In this document: piece by piece, positions 32,136-40,941 of the stretch
How the letters are laid out: each line of letters opens with the position of its first letter
Numbering within the stretch: position 1 is the stretch's first letter
Assembly: GCA_030694985.1 (NCBI GenBank)
Contig: JAUYTV010000023.1
Coordinates: forward strand, 1-41,128
From: Methanoregula sp.
Lineage (GTDB): Archaea > Halobacteriota > Methanomicrobia > Methanomicrobiales > Methanospirillaceae
Length of the DNA stretch: 41,128 nt
Reading direction: 5' to 3'
Program-made: the position numbers and the translations under genes
Notes under the pieces: generated by a model
Database searches by the model: none
Told to the model about the DNA's origin: nothing
Seen by the model: the letters and a program-made list of their open reading frames with translations, nothing else

Positions 32136-34818
32136 GTCACTGAATCCAAAAGTGCAGGAATGCATAAAAAAACGCGGGTTTACTCATCTTTCAGAAGCCC
32201 AGAACAAAGCAATTCCCCTAATTCTTCATGGAAAACATCTCGTCCTGATTGCTCCAACGGGTACCGGAAAAACCGAGAGCGCAATGTTTCCGGTCTTCAA
32301 TGGCCTGCTGTCACTACCTGCCGGGGGAGGTTTCAAGGCGCTCTATATCACTCCTCTCCGAGCACTCAACCGGGACATCCTTTCCCGGATGCAATGGTGG
32401 TGCGGGGAACTCGGCCTCACTGTCGGAGTGCGGCATGGGGACACCCCTATGGGAGAGCGTCGCAAGCAGGCGCTTTCTCCCCCAGATCTCCTCATCACTA
32501 CACCCGAAACAGTGCAGGCCCTTTTTATGGGTAAGCGCCTGAGGCAGCATCTAAAGCAGATCAGGTACGTGATTGTGGATGAAGTCCATGATCTGGCAGG
32601 CAGCAAACGCGGTGCACAACTTTCAGTTGCACTCGAACGCCTTCATGTATATGCCGGTGAATTCCAGCGCATCGGTCTCTCGGCAACGGTAGGAAATCCT
32701 GATGAGATTGCCCGCTTCCTCTGCGGTGCCCGGCCGTGTTCTGTTGTGCAGGTACCAGTAGCAAAACACCTTGAGATCTCGGTAAAGTACGTAGGCGATG
32801 ATTTCAAACACCAGACAGAAGTGCTCTCAAAAGCGTTAAAGCGCGAAGGTTCAACACTCGTCTTTGTCAATACCCGGGTGACTGCCGAGGCGCTGGGACA
32901 CGCACTCTTTGAGCACGGGGATGTGGAAGTGCATCACGGCTCACTCTCAAAAGAGGTGCGAATCGATGCAGAAGAGCGTTTTAAAAGAGGTGAGATCCGG
33001 ACCCTCATATGCACTTCATCTATGGAACTGGGGATCGATATCGGCAGGGTCGACCACGTGATCCAGTTTGGTTCCCCCAGAGAAGTAGCACGACTGGTGC
33101 AGAGAGTGGGACGTGCCGGTCACCAGCTCAATACTATCTCCCGTGGCACAATTTTTGCAACCGGTTTTGACGATCTGCTCGAATCCCTTGTTATCGCAAA
33201 GAAAGCCAAAGGAAATGAGATCGAGCCGGTGGTGCTTTCGAAGATGGCTGCTGATGTACTCGCCAACCAGGTAGCCGCAATCGCAGTTGAGTACGGTGAG
33301 ATCGAGCGGTCGGCCGTTCTTGAGATTCTTGAGCGCACTGCTCTCTTTTCCGGGTGCGAAACCCTGCTCACAGATGTGTGTCATCAGATGGAAGAACATC
33401 GTCTCATCCGGAATGATGGCGGGCGTATCATTACTACTGCAAGGGCGCGACGTTACCTTTCCTCCAATCTTTCGATGATCCACGATGAACGGAAAGTGCC
33501 GGTCTTTGATATGGTTTCCAGGAGGACGGTGGGCACGCTCGATGAGTCGTTTGTGGTTGGCTGGGTACACACCGGTGCTGTGTTCATCACAAAGGGCCAA
33601 CTCTGGCGCGTGCTTGAGATTGCTGATGGAAAACTTATTGTCGAGCCGACAAAAAAGGCACAGGGGGAGTTGCCTTCATGGGAAGGAGAACAGATCCCGG
33701 TGCCGTTTAATGTTGCACGGGAAGTAGGCGTTATACGCAGAACCCGAAAGATTTCTGATTACACTCAAGGACATGAGGGAATTGCTTTTGCAAAAGCGTT
33801 CCTTTCAGAGATGGATAAGAACCGTTCGCTTATACCAACAGATCATCTCATCACGCTTGAAAATTCTGATGAAGGTGTTGTCTGTAATGTCTGTGCAGGG
33901 CATAAGGCAAACGAAGCGCTCGGGCGAGTGCTTTCCATCCTGATCTCTGCCCGTTACGGTACAACCGTTGGCCTCGACCTGGATGCCTACCGGATGCTCC
34001 TTCGTCTTCCGTCATCTATCCGGGCCGCAGATGTGCGGGATCTTCTTCTCACCCTTGACCCGACTCATATGTCCGGTATTCTCCGGCTCGCACTAAAACG
34101 CACTGCGCTTTTCAAATGGAAACTGGTGCAGATTGCAAAGAAATTCGGGGCAATCGATACCGATGCGGATTACGAGAAGATCAGTATTCACCGTCTTTTG
34201 GATTTCTTTGATAACACGGTTGTGCAACAGGAAGCATACCGCGAGCTGCTCTCCGATTACATGGATGTTGAAACCGCAGCAGCAATAGTTGCCCTGATAA
34301 AAGAGGAGAAGATACGCGTGGAACTGGGTCCCCATTCCCTGATAGGAGCAGGGGGTCTGCTCTCGTCCCGGGATCAGATTCCTCCGCCAACGGCAGACCA
34401 TGCGGTGATTGCAACATTGAAGCGACGACTTGAACAGGATGATGTGGTACTTGCCTGTATGAACTGCAGGGACTGGAAGAGCAGGACCGTAGTCTCGCGT
34501 GTTCCGGAAGTACCCCAGTGCCCGAAATGCGGTGCCCGCCTGATTGCAGCTCTCAAACCCTTTGATGAAGAACAGTATGCAATGATTCGTAAGCCAAAGA
34601 AGAACGCAGAGGAACGTGCAATTGAACAGCGGCTTATTAAAAGTGCAAATATCGTGCTCTCCAGCGGGAAAAAAGCAGTGATTGCACTTTCAGCGAGGGG
34701 GGTTGGTCCGGAAAATGCTTCCCGCATCCTTGGAACGCAGGCTGAAGGTGATGCGTTCTACCGCGAGATCTTAAAAGCCGAACGGACATTTATCCAGACT
34801 CACCGGTACTGGTCATGA
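32122..34818 (+). CDS. Lhr-type superfamily 2 helicase (aLhr2-like)
   Basis: The 898-residue helicase has motif I APTGTGKT (44-51), motif II DEVH (153-156), motif III SAT (187-189), motif V TSSMELGIDIG and motif VI QRVGRAGH. The Lhr winged-helix and core extensions follow. Near the C-terminus there is a four-Cys zinc site (Cys779, Cys782, Cys800, Cys803). Archaeal Lhr2 proteins unwind DNA or DNA-RNA hybrids and are tied to repair and replication-coupled processes. Coupling with the RPA-associated protein and phosphoesterase supports a nucleic-acid repair role. The start ATG at 32122 (MKQVESLNPKV) overlaps the previous gene by 14 nt. It is complete. Confidence 0.93.
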   Translation: MKQVESLNPKVQECIKKRGFTHLSEAQNKAIPLILHGKHLVLIAPTGTGKTESAMFPVFNGLLSLPAGGGFKALYITPLRALNRDILSRMQWWCGELGLTVGVRHGDTPMGERRKQALSPPDLLITTPETVQALFMGKRLRQHLKQIRYVIVDEVHDLAGSKRGAQLSVALERLHVYAGEFQRIGLSATVGNPDEIARFLCGARPCSVVQVPVAKHLEISVKYVGDDFKHQTEVLSKALKREGSTLVFVNTRVTAEALGHALFEHGDVEVHHGSLSKEVRIDAEERFKRGEIRTLICTSSMELGIDIGRVDHVIQFGSPREVARLVQRVGRAGHQLNTISRGTIFATGFDDLLESLVIAKKAKGNEIEPVVLSKMAADVLANQVAAIAVEYGEIERSAVLEILERTALFSGCETLLTDVCHQMEEHRLIRNDGGRIITTARARRYLSSNLSMIHDERKVPVFDMVSRRTVGTLDESFVVGWVHTGAVFITKGQLWRVLEIADGKLIVEPTKKAQGELPSWEGEQIPVPFNVAREVGVIRRTRKISDYTQGHEGIAFAKAFLSEMDKNRSLIPTDHLITLENSDEGVVCNVCAGHKANEALGRVLSILISARYGTTVGLDLDAYRMLLRLPSSIRAADVRDLLLTLDPTHMSGILRLALKRTALFKWKLVQIAKKFGAIDTDADYEKISIHRLLDFFDNTVVQQEAYRELLSDYMDVETAAAIVALIKEEKIRVELGPHSLIGAGGLLSSRDQIPPPTADHAVIATLKRRLEQDDVVLACMNCRDWKSRTVVSRVPEVPQCPKCGARLIAALKPFDEEQYAMIRKPKKNAEERAIEQRLIKSANIVLSSGKKAVIALSARGVGPENASRILGTQAEGDAFYREILKAERTFIQTHRYWS

Positions 34819-34872
34819 GGAGTGTGAAATAAAGGAAATTCAAAAAAAAAGTGCGGGAATAAAGTTCCGTGG

Positions 34873-35105
34873 ATTAACCGGTGAGTATCTCAATGAATTC
34901 TTCCCACGTAAACTTTCCCTATCCAATAATAGAGAGGAGAGTATCGATTGACAGGAGACCCTTGCTTTTGAGACAACATTGATGATCCGTCATCAGCCGT
35001 TATACCGATACCTCCATCTCCACACGCAAATGAAATCCTGATGACTGCGATTTTAAAATGAACTTTGATATCAATATCACTGTTTTTATGTGGTTGAACC
35101 CCCAA
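34873..35105 (-). pseudogene. Decayed remnant of a histidine kinase ATPase domain
   Basis: The intergenic stretch between the helicase and hypC contains, on the minus strand, a segment like a kinase G1 box: KIAVIRISFACGDGGIGITADD, compared with ICEDDGVGVPAE in the intact kinase at 39340-40773. About 100 nt further on, GGAAGAATTCATTGAGAT followed by ACCGG resembles the DNA for REILDITG at the end of such domains. Frame changes are needed to join the parts. An open 71-codon frame covers part of it but lacks the other kinase boxes. I read it as a broken fragment. The match is by eye only and could be chance. Confidence 0.35.
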
Positions 35106-35139
35106 CAGTACAGGTTAGATAATTTAAAGAGGATCATCG

Positions 35140-35364
35140 ATGTGTGTTGCAGTTCCCGCAGAAGTGCTTGAAATAAAAGAGGGAAATATCGGTCTTGTAG
35201 ATTATGGCGATCTCAAACAGGAGGTCAGGCTCGATCTCGTTGATGTGAAAATCGGTGAGTTCGTCCTTGTCCATGTAGGATTTGCCATCCAGCGTCTATC
35301 CCGTGAAGAAGGTCTTGAGACCCGGGAAATATTCAAACAGGTCTATGCTGCGCTGGAGGATTGA
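35140..35364 (+). CDS. hypC: Hydrogenase maturation chaperone HypC
   Basis: This 74-residue protein starts MCVAVPAEVLEI with the essential Cys2 of HypC/HupF, and keeps the OB-like beta pattern and GEFVLVHVGFAIQRL. HypC carries the Fe(CN)2CO precursor with HypD and passes it to the NiFe-hydrogenase large subunit. The first gene of hypC-hypA-hypE, it has AGAGGA upstream and overlaps hypA by one base or more at TGATG. The rest of the pathway (hypB, hypD, hypF) is not in this window. Confidence 0.96.
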   Translation: MCVAVPAEVLEIKEGNIGLVDYGDLKQEVRLDLVDVKIGEFVLVHVGFAIQRLSREEGLETREIFKQVYAALED

Positions 35365-35702
35365 TGCACGAGTTATCCATTGCCTATGACCTGTACGCTA
35401 CCGCACGCAAGGCAGCCATTGAGAATAATGCGAAATATGTAAAACGAGTCAGCGTTGAAGTCGGAAAGATGGCAATGGTAAACCCGGAGCAGGTAACTTT
35501 TTTATTTGGAACAATCAAAGAAGACGATCCTCTTTTTGAAAAAACAGTGCTTGTCTGCACTGACGTAACTCCCCAGACTACCTGCACCTGCGGATATTCT
35601 GGTGAAGAAATATATATCTGCCCCGGGTGTGGGGCGTTACCGAAAATGGTAAAAGGCAGGGAAATTGTAGTCACAAATATTGAGATCGAGGTTGAGGACT
35701 AA
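35364..35702 (+). CDS. hypA: Hydrogenase nickel-insertion protein HypA
   Basis: The 112-residue protein begins MHELSIAYDL, where His2 binds nickel, and has the zinc loop with Cys74, Cys76, Cys86 and Cys89. HypA delivers Ni to the NiFe hydrogenase with HypB. The first zinc pair is spaced CTC rather than the commoner CxxC. The ATG at 35364 overlaps the hypC stop (TGATG); an in-frame TTG one codon before it would move the Ni-binding His and is rejected. The gene is followed by hypE after 1 nt. Confidence 0.95.
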   Translation: MHELSIAYDLYATARKAAIENNAKYVKRVSVEVGKMAMVNPEQVTFLFGTIKEDDPLFEKTVLVCTDVTPQTTCTCGYSGEEIYICPGCGALPKMVKGREIVVTNIEIEVED

Positions 35703-35703
35703 A

Positions 35704-36699
35704 ATGAAAGTCAATATGATGCACGGAGCCGGCGGAGAAGTCATGGGCGAACTTTTACAAACGCTCACTAAGTTTACGCATAACAATGCCGGAGGTATTG
35801 GACTTGAGGCAATGGATGATGGGGCAGTCATCCCTTTTAATGGAAAAAATCTTGTCTTTACAACAGACTCTCATGTAGTCCGCCCGATTTTTTTTCCCGG
35901 TGGAGATATCGGGAAAATCTCTGTCTGTGGAACCATCAATGATCTCGCAATGATGGGTGGTCAGCCAATCGCGCTTTCCTGTGGCATGATCATTGAAGAG
36001 GGATTTGAGATCGATGATCTTGCAAAGATTGTTGCGTCAATGGATGAAGCCCTTGGTGAATGCGGAGCAAACCTTGTCTGCGGAGATACTAAAGTGATGG
36101 AGAAAGGGGCGCTTGACGGTATAGCTATCAATACTTCCGGTATCGGCATTGCAAAAACGGTTGTAAGGGACAATGGTCTTGTTCCCGGTGATGTGATCAT
36201 TGTTTCTGGCACACTCGGGGATCATGGCCTTGCCATTATGGCACACCGTGAGGGTTTTGATCTTGGTGAGCAGATAAAATCTGATGTGGCTCCGCTCTGG
36301 AATATGGTTAAAAAAGCGCTTGATGCCGGCACCATTCATGCAATGAAGGATCCAACACGGGGGGGGTTTGCAAGTGCTATCAATGAAATGGCAAGAAAAA
36401 GTGGTGTCTGCGTACGAATAGAGGAAGATAAAGTGCCAATACGAAAGAACGTAAGGAGTGCCGGAGCTATGCTGGGTATCGATCCGCTCGAAGTGGCAAA
36501 TGAAGGAAAAGTAGTAATGGGGGTTCCGGCATCCTGCGCTGATGCGATACTCACTGCTCTTCGCTCAGATAAATACGGATATGAAGCTACCATTATCGGA
36601 AACGTCACAAAAGGTGCCCATGTCATTATGGAAACATCCATTGGCGGTGAGCGATTCATTGAGCCACCGATGGGGGATCCAGTACCAAGAGTGTGCTGA
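35704..36699 (+). CDS. hypE: Hydrogenase maturation protein HypE
   Basis: This 331-residue PurM/SelD-like ATP-dependent dehydratase turns the carbamoyl group on its C-terminal Cys into cyanide for the hydrogenase Fe centre. The N-terminal HGAGGEVM, DDGAVIP and FTTDSHVV motifs, SGTLGDHGLAIM, KDPTRGG and the terminal PRVC with the reactive Cys are all present. ATG 35704 (MKVNMMHGAGG) is chosen over an upstream in-frame ATG inside hypA, because the family begins just before HGAGG. T-rich sequence after the stop may terminate the operon. Confidence 0.97.
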   Translation: MKVNMMHGAGGEVMGELLQTLTKFTHNNAGGIGLEAMDDGAVIPFNGKNLVFTTDSHVVRPIFFPGGDIGKISVCGTINDLAMMGGQPIALSCGMIIEEGFEIDDLAKIVASMDEALGECGANLVCGDTKVMEKGALDGIAINTSGIGIAKTVVRDNGLVPGDVIIVSGTLGDHGLAIMAHREGFDLGEQIKSDVAPLWNMVKKALDAGTIHAMKDPTRGGFASAINEMARKSGVCVRIEEDKVPIRKNVRSAGAMLGIDPLEVANEGKVVMGVPASCADAILTALRSDKYGYEATIIGNVTKGAHVIMETSIGGERFIEPPMGDPVPRVC

Positions 36700-36917
36700 T
36701 TTTTCCTTTCCGGATTTTTCAATCCTGATTTTTGTCACAAAGGGTAAAAAACAACATTTGGAGACCAGTATTTTTTAGCAGATAATGTGACACGAACTTT
36801 TATCCGGCGATACGCTCTTATCAGAGCCGGACAAATATTTTAAAGCATACAGGAATTGAACCATATTTTTGTTGCTGATAAATCCTGTACAAACAAGAAA
36901 AAACCGGAATAAAAAAC
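36700..36917. promoter_or_regulatory. hypE downstream region and tRNA-Leu promoter
   Basis: The gap starts with T-rich tracts (for example ATTTTTCCTTTCCGGATTTTT) that may end the hyp transcript. ACAAATATTTTAAAGCAT at about 36831-36848 is a good archaeal TATA-like box, about 75 nt upstream of the tRNA. Confidence 0.45.
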
Positions 36918-37002
36918 GCGTGGATATCCGAGTCTGGTCAAAGGAGCGGGATTTAGGGTCCCGTCGCGCAGGCGTTCGCAGGTTCAACTCCTGCTCCACG
37001 CA
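36918..37002 (+). tRNA. tRNA-Leu (anticodon UAG)
   Basis: An 85-nt class II tRNA folds from the sequence: acceptor arms GCGTGGA and TCCACGC with discriminator A; anticodon stem CGGGA/TCCCG around loop TTTAGGG, giving anticodon TAG (reads CUN Leu codons); a long variable arm (CGCGCAGGCGTTCGC region) as expected for tRNA-Leu; and T arm GCAGG-TTCAACT-CCTGC. CCA is not encoded (CATTT follows). No intron is present. Confidence 0.95.
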
Positions 37003-37216
37003 TTTGTGTTTTTCTTAACAACCCCTGATTGGATTCGTGTATTTGTAACGATCTTATTTAAATTGAGAAAAGTCCCTGAACAGGTTTATCTTTGAATTAA
37101 AAATACAGCCCATTCCACCATTTTTTTATAGATAGCACGTTAATATTTGGTTAGTTCACAACATAAAAAATGATCATAATAAAAAGATTTAAAATATTTT
37201 GTTGGTTGTATTTTTT

Positions 37217-37936
37217 ATGTTCGACAAAACTCTTAAACGAATAAAAAATAATCCACACATTGTTTCTTACGCTATTTCCTGTACGCTAATTATCGCTGTT
37301 GTTTTGAATTTTTACATGCTCTTTTTTAGCCAGACGATTATATTTGATCCACTGTTTTATTTTCCCATTATCCTTATTGCATATTATTATCCCCAACGGG
37401 GTGTAGTTGCTTCTGTAAGCATCGCTGTATTGTATCTTGCAATGGTACTGGTGTTACTTCAGGATCCTGCAAAAATTATACTTACCTGTATTGGACATGC
37501 AGGATTCTTTATTATCGTTGGGTTCGTCATTTCGTATCTAATTACCACATTCCCGCATGAATTTGCAATCTATAACCTGCTTGTAGAAACCGTTGAGCGA
37601 TCAAGAATAAAAATTACAGTAATTCCATCTCTTATTGTCATTTTCACATCCGTAATCTTCCTCCTGAATTTTATGGCAATCCAGGCAAGCCACACGGTCA
37701 TCTTCGATCCCCTGTTTTATTTCCCCATTATCCTAATCGCATATTTTTATCCCCGAAGGGGAGTTATTGCATCTGTAATTATTGCAGTGCTGTATATTGT
37801 AATGGTCAATGTTATACCCAATTTACCTGAAGAAATTACGATTACCTGTATCGGACATGCAGGATTTTTTGTTATCATTGGGTTTGTCGTATCGCATCTC
37901 AATATATGTTTTTCACGGGAAGGGCCAATCCATGAA
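37217..37936 (+). repeat. Exact-length tandem duplication (2 x 360 bp) in the sensor membrane domain
   Basis: The first 240 codons form two in-frame units of 120 codons. FDPLFYFPIILIAY occurs at residues 43-56 and 163-176, CIGHAGFF at 91-98 and 211-218, each 120 residues apart. The DNA is also similar (for example TGTTTTATTT and CCCCATTATCCT in one unit and close variants in the other). The ends of the units are more diverged than their middles. Confidence 0.85.
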
Positions 37937-39340
37937 CGATTTGCAAATATTGTGGAGTCCTCCGGGTACGAAGCATACCTGGGAGTGACACCCGATGGTA
38001 TGGTTACGGACTGGAACAAAGGTTCTGAACTATTGTACGGGTACAAAGCGCTTGAGATCGTTAACAGATCAATTTTCATGCTAATGTCTCCTGACCGTCC
38101 AGATGACATCAAGCACCTGCTTAAAAAGATACAAGAAGGCACCGGTCTCGAAGAATATGAAACGGAACTGATGACAAAAGATCGGCAGCGGGTTCAGATC
38201 TCACTTATGGTCTCTCTCATTACAAATTATCGTAACGATGTAATTGGTGCCCTTGTTCTCGCACATAACATTACTGAACGAAAACTAAGGGAACAGGCGT
38301 TGCAGAAGAATGAAGCCAAACAGCGTGCAATGATTGCAAATATTGCAGATGTTATTGCAATTATCGACATTAAGGGAAAAATCCGATATATAAGCGAAAA
38401 TATCGAAAAACTATTCGGTTGGAAGCCTGTAGAACTTATGGGACTCTCACACACTGAAATTGCACACCATGAAGATGTTGAACGGATCACAAAAGTTTTT
38501 CATAAACTATTAGAAGAAGAGAATTCCTCAACAACTATTGAATATCGCTATCAATTAAAAGATGGAATCTTCCACACCATCCAGCTTACAGCAAAGAATC
38601 TTGTTCATGATCCCAATATCAACGGAGTTTTAGTAAATTTCCATGACATTTCGGAACGAAAACTGCTAGAAGACACATTAATACACGTGAACCAGAAGTT
38701 AAACGTGCTCTCCCAACTGACACGAAAAGACTTAACCAACCAGATATTTGTCCTGAGCAGTTACCTGGAACTGGCAGTACAGGATGCAGAAGGACAGGAT
38801 AAAGTGATTGAGAGAATCCAAAATGGTCAACAGGCAGCCCGGTTGATCAATGAGATTGCAGAATTTACCAAAGATTATCAGGATATGGGTGCAAAACCCC
38901 CAAAATGGCAGAACGTAAAGATAGTATCGTTACTTGGGCTCTCACATATATCGATTGGAAAGATACAGCACAGCCTCGAAACAGAAAATCTAGAGATCTT
39001 TGCCGATCCCTTGCTTGAAAATGTATACCAGCGGATCTTTGAAAACTCAGTTGCACATGGCAACCGTGTCACGACTATCCGGGTTCATTACAAAATTTCC
39101 ACCGGAAGTGTTACCATCTACTTTGAAGACAACGGCATAGGTATCCCAAAAGTGCACAAGGAACAGATCTTTTTGCGCGGGGCAACTGCCCGTTCAGCTA
39201 TGCGGAGCCTGATATTTGCAAAGGAAATTCTCGATATTACCGGTATCACCATTAAAGAGACCGGAGAATACGGAGCAGGTGTACGGTTCGAGATGACGGT
39301 GCCTGAAGGTATATGGCGCTTTTCCCGGAATGGTGAATAA
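37217..39340 (+). CDS. Membrane PAS sensor, histidine-kinase-like but lacking the phospho-accepting His
   Basis: This 707-residue protein has a membrane domain made of two tandem 120-residue copies (1-120 and 121-240). Two PAS domains follow (about 240-355 and 365-480, each ending with a PAC-like ITERK/ISERK), then a dimerisation region and a C-terminal HATPase_c-like domain. At the H-box, where the downstream kinase has TRHDIKNQ, this one has TRKDLTNQ, with Lys504 in place of His. The N-box reads FENSVAHG (Asn610), G1 is DNGIGIP, but G2 lacks the GLGL motif (RSLIFAKEIL). It is probably a pseudokinase or partner sensor. ATG 37217 is chosen over TTG 37199. The stop codon overlaps the next ATG (TAATG). 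Confidence 0.85.
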   Translation: MFDKTLKRIKNNPHIVSYAISCTLIIAVVLNFYMLFFSQTIIFDPLFYFPIILIAYYYPQRGVVASVSIAVLYLAMVLVLLQDPAKIILTCIGHAGFFIIVGFVISYLITTFPHEFAIYNLLVETVERSRIKITVIPSLIVIFTSVIFLLNFMAIQASHTVIFDPLFYFPIILIAYFYPRRGVIASVIIAVLYIVMVNVIPNLPEEITITCIGHAGFFVIIGFVVSHLNICFSREGPIHERFANIVESSGYEAYLGVTPDGMVTDWNKGSELLYGYKALEIVNRSIFMLMSPDRPDDIKHLLKKIQEGTGLEEYETELMTKDRQRVQISLMVSLITNYRNDVIGALVLAHNITERKLREQALQKNEAKQRAMIANIADVIAIIDIKGKIRYISENIEKLFGWKPVELMGLSHTEIAHHEDVERITKVFHKLLEEENSSTTIEYRYQLKDGIFHTIQLTAKNLVHDPNINGVLVNFHDISERKLLEDTLIHVNQKLNVLSQLTRKDLTNQIFVLSSYLELAVQDAEGQDKVIERIQNGQQAARLINEIAEFTKDYQDMGAKPPKWQNVKIVSLLGLSHISIGKIQHSLETENLEIFADPLLENVYQRIFENSVAHGNRVTTIRVHYKISTGSVTIYFEDNGIGIPKVHKEQIFLRGATARSAMRSLIFAKEILDITGITIKETGEYGAGVRFEMTVPEGIWRFSRNGE

Positions 39341-40773
39341 TGACAGAAAAAATCCTCGTCCTCTATGTAGATGATGAACCTGCCCTTCGTGATATCGGCA
39401 AACTGTTCCTTGAGCGTACCGGGCATTTTTCTGTTGTAACCATTGACTCGGCATCAGCTGCCTTTACACTCATCAAAAAAAATCATTTCGATGCCATTGT
39501 ATCTGATTATCAGATGCCCGGTATAGATGGTATAGGATTTCTAAAATCTGTCAGGGCACTGGGAGACAAAATATCATTTGTTATATTCACCGGGAGGGGC
39601 AGAGAAGAGATTGCCATCGAAGCTCTCAACAATGGTGCAGATTTCTACATCCAGAAAGGTGGTGATCCAAAATCCCAGTTTGTGGAACTTGCCCACAAAA
39701 TCCGGACTGCGGTAGAGAGACGCCGGACGGAGGATGCGCTTGCAGAGAGCGAGGAACGGTTCCGTGGCATCACTGAGAGAATTTCTGATCTGATCATTGT
39801 TGTAGACCCACAAGGATACTCAACTTTTGTTTCTCCATCCATTATCAGTATCCTTGGAAATCCCCCGGAATTTTATTTCAAAAAAATGGTAGATTCGATT
39901 AATATTCCGGCAGAAGATGCAGAGAAGCTGGGGAATGCTTTTGAGCGGTTGAATAATGGAAGTTTAGCAGAGCATCTGGATTTCCGTATGAAAAAGAGCG
40001 ATGGATCCTATGCTGTTTTCGATGGAAGGGCACTACCCATTTTTAAGGAGGGTGTCTATGCCGGAATCCAGTTGGTAGCCCGGGATATTACAGATCGCAA
40101 GCATGCAGAAGAGGCATTACAGCAGGCAAACCGGAAACTCCACCTTCTCTCTGGTATCACCCGGCACGACATCAAAAACCAGCTCATGGTATTACGGGAG
40201 TATATCCGGACCCTGCAAGAAATGGTTCCTGAACCTGCTCTTGAGGGGAATTTTACCCGTATAATTAATACGAGCGAGCGGATTGCAGCAATGATCCAGA
40301 TTACCAAAACCTATGAGAATATCGGTGTCAAAGCTCCTGTCTGGCAGGATATCCGCTCACTATTTGATACCGCTGTCCATGATACTCCGGTTGGAAAGAT
40401 CAAGTGTAACAACGATATTCCAACCGGAACCGAAGTTTTTGCCGACCCGCTGATAGTCAATGTATGTTATAACCTGATCGATAATGCAGTCCGGTATGGC
40501 AATAAGATCACAACCCTCCGGTTCTCGGTTCTGAAACAAAACGATGATACGATTATAATCTGCGAGGATGATGGGGTTGGTGTTCCTGCTGAAGTTAAAG
40601 AAAAGATCTTTGAGCGGGGATTTGGGATTAATACCGGGCTTGGTTTAGCCCTTTCACGGGAGATTCTCGATATTTCTGGCATCACTTTAAAAGAGACCGG
40701 AGAACCAGGGAAAGGAGCACGTTTTGAGATGATGGTGCCAAAAGGGGTGTACCGGTTCGGTACGCCCCGATAA
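39340..40773 (+). CDS. Receiver-PAS-histidine kinase (reverse-order hybrid)
   Basis: This 477-residue soluble signalling protein has an N-terminal receiver domain with the acidic pocket (Asp11-Asp12), phospho-acceptor Asp56 in IVSDYQMPG and Lys106. A PAS domain follows (about 133-252), then an H-box LSGITRHDIKNQL with His276, and an intact ATPase domain: N-box IDNAVRYG (Asn382), G1 EDDGVGVP (about 409-416) and G2 TGLGLALSREIL. The receiver before the kinase is a layout common in methanogens. It probably receives phosphate from, or reports to, the sensor encoded just upstream, with which it overlaps by 1 nt. No DNA-binding output domain is present. Confidence 0.92.
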   Translation: MTEKILVLYVDDEPALRDIGKLFLERTGHFSVVTIDSASAAFTLIKKNHFDAIVSDYQMPGIDGIGFLKSVRALGDKISFVIFTGRGREEIAIEALNNGADFYIQKGGDPKSQFVELAHKIRTAVERRRTEDALAESEERFRGITERISDLIIVVDPQGYSTFVSPSIISILGNPPEFYFKKMVDSINIPAEDAEKLGNAFERLNNGSLAEHLDFRMKKSDGSYAVFDGRALPIFKEGVYAGIQLVARDITDRKHAEEALQQANRKLHLLSGITRHDIKNQLMVLREYIRTLQEMVPEPALEGNFTRIINTSERIAAMIQITKTYENIGVKAPVWQDIRSLFDTAVHDTPVGKIKCNNDIPTGTEVFADPLIVNVCYNLIDNAVRYGNKITTLRFSVLKQNDDTIIICEDDGVGVPAEVKEKIFERGFGINTGLGLALSREILDISGITLKETGEPGKGARFEMMVPKGVYRFGTPR

Positions 40774-40833
40774 ATTCAATAAAAAAGGTTCTTCGCTGTT
40801 TCATGGGGGTAAGATCGTTATTAAAAATTTGTT

Positions 40834-40941
40834 GGGGAGGTTCCCCCGCCTCAGGGCCTCTCCGAGGCACGGCGGGGCATGGAGGTTTCAACATTTTAGT
40901 CATCAAAACCGCCGCGGGGGCGTCCCCTCGGGGGCGGCGGC
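40834..40941. repeat. GC-rich hairpin cluster
   Basis: Within the AT-rich sequence after the kinase gene is a sharply GC-rich block of about 110 bp with nested inverted repeats: GGGGA (40834-40838) with TCCCC (40842-40846); CCCCGCC (40844-40850) with GGCGGGG (40871-40877); CCGCCGC (40909-40915) with GCGGCGG (40934-40940). The first two share bases and are alternative folds. No long T-run follows. It may be an interspersed palindromic element, a structured RNA or a terminator. The remaining bases of this gap, 40774-40833 and 40942-41128, show no gene that I can support. Confidence 0.6.

Noticed and set aside
37003-37216. tRNA-linked integration site (att-like repeat) after tRNA-Leu
   Set aside because: I found no integrase gene and no copy of the tRNA 3' end elsewhere in the window.
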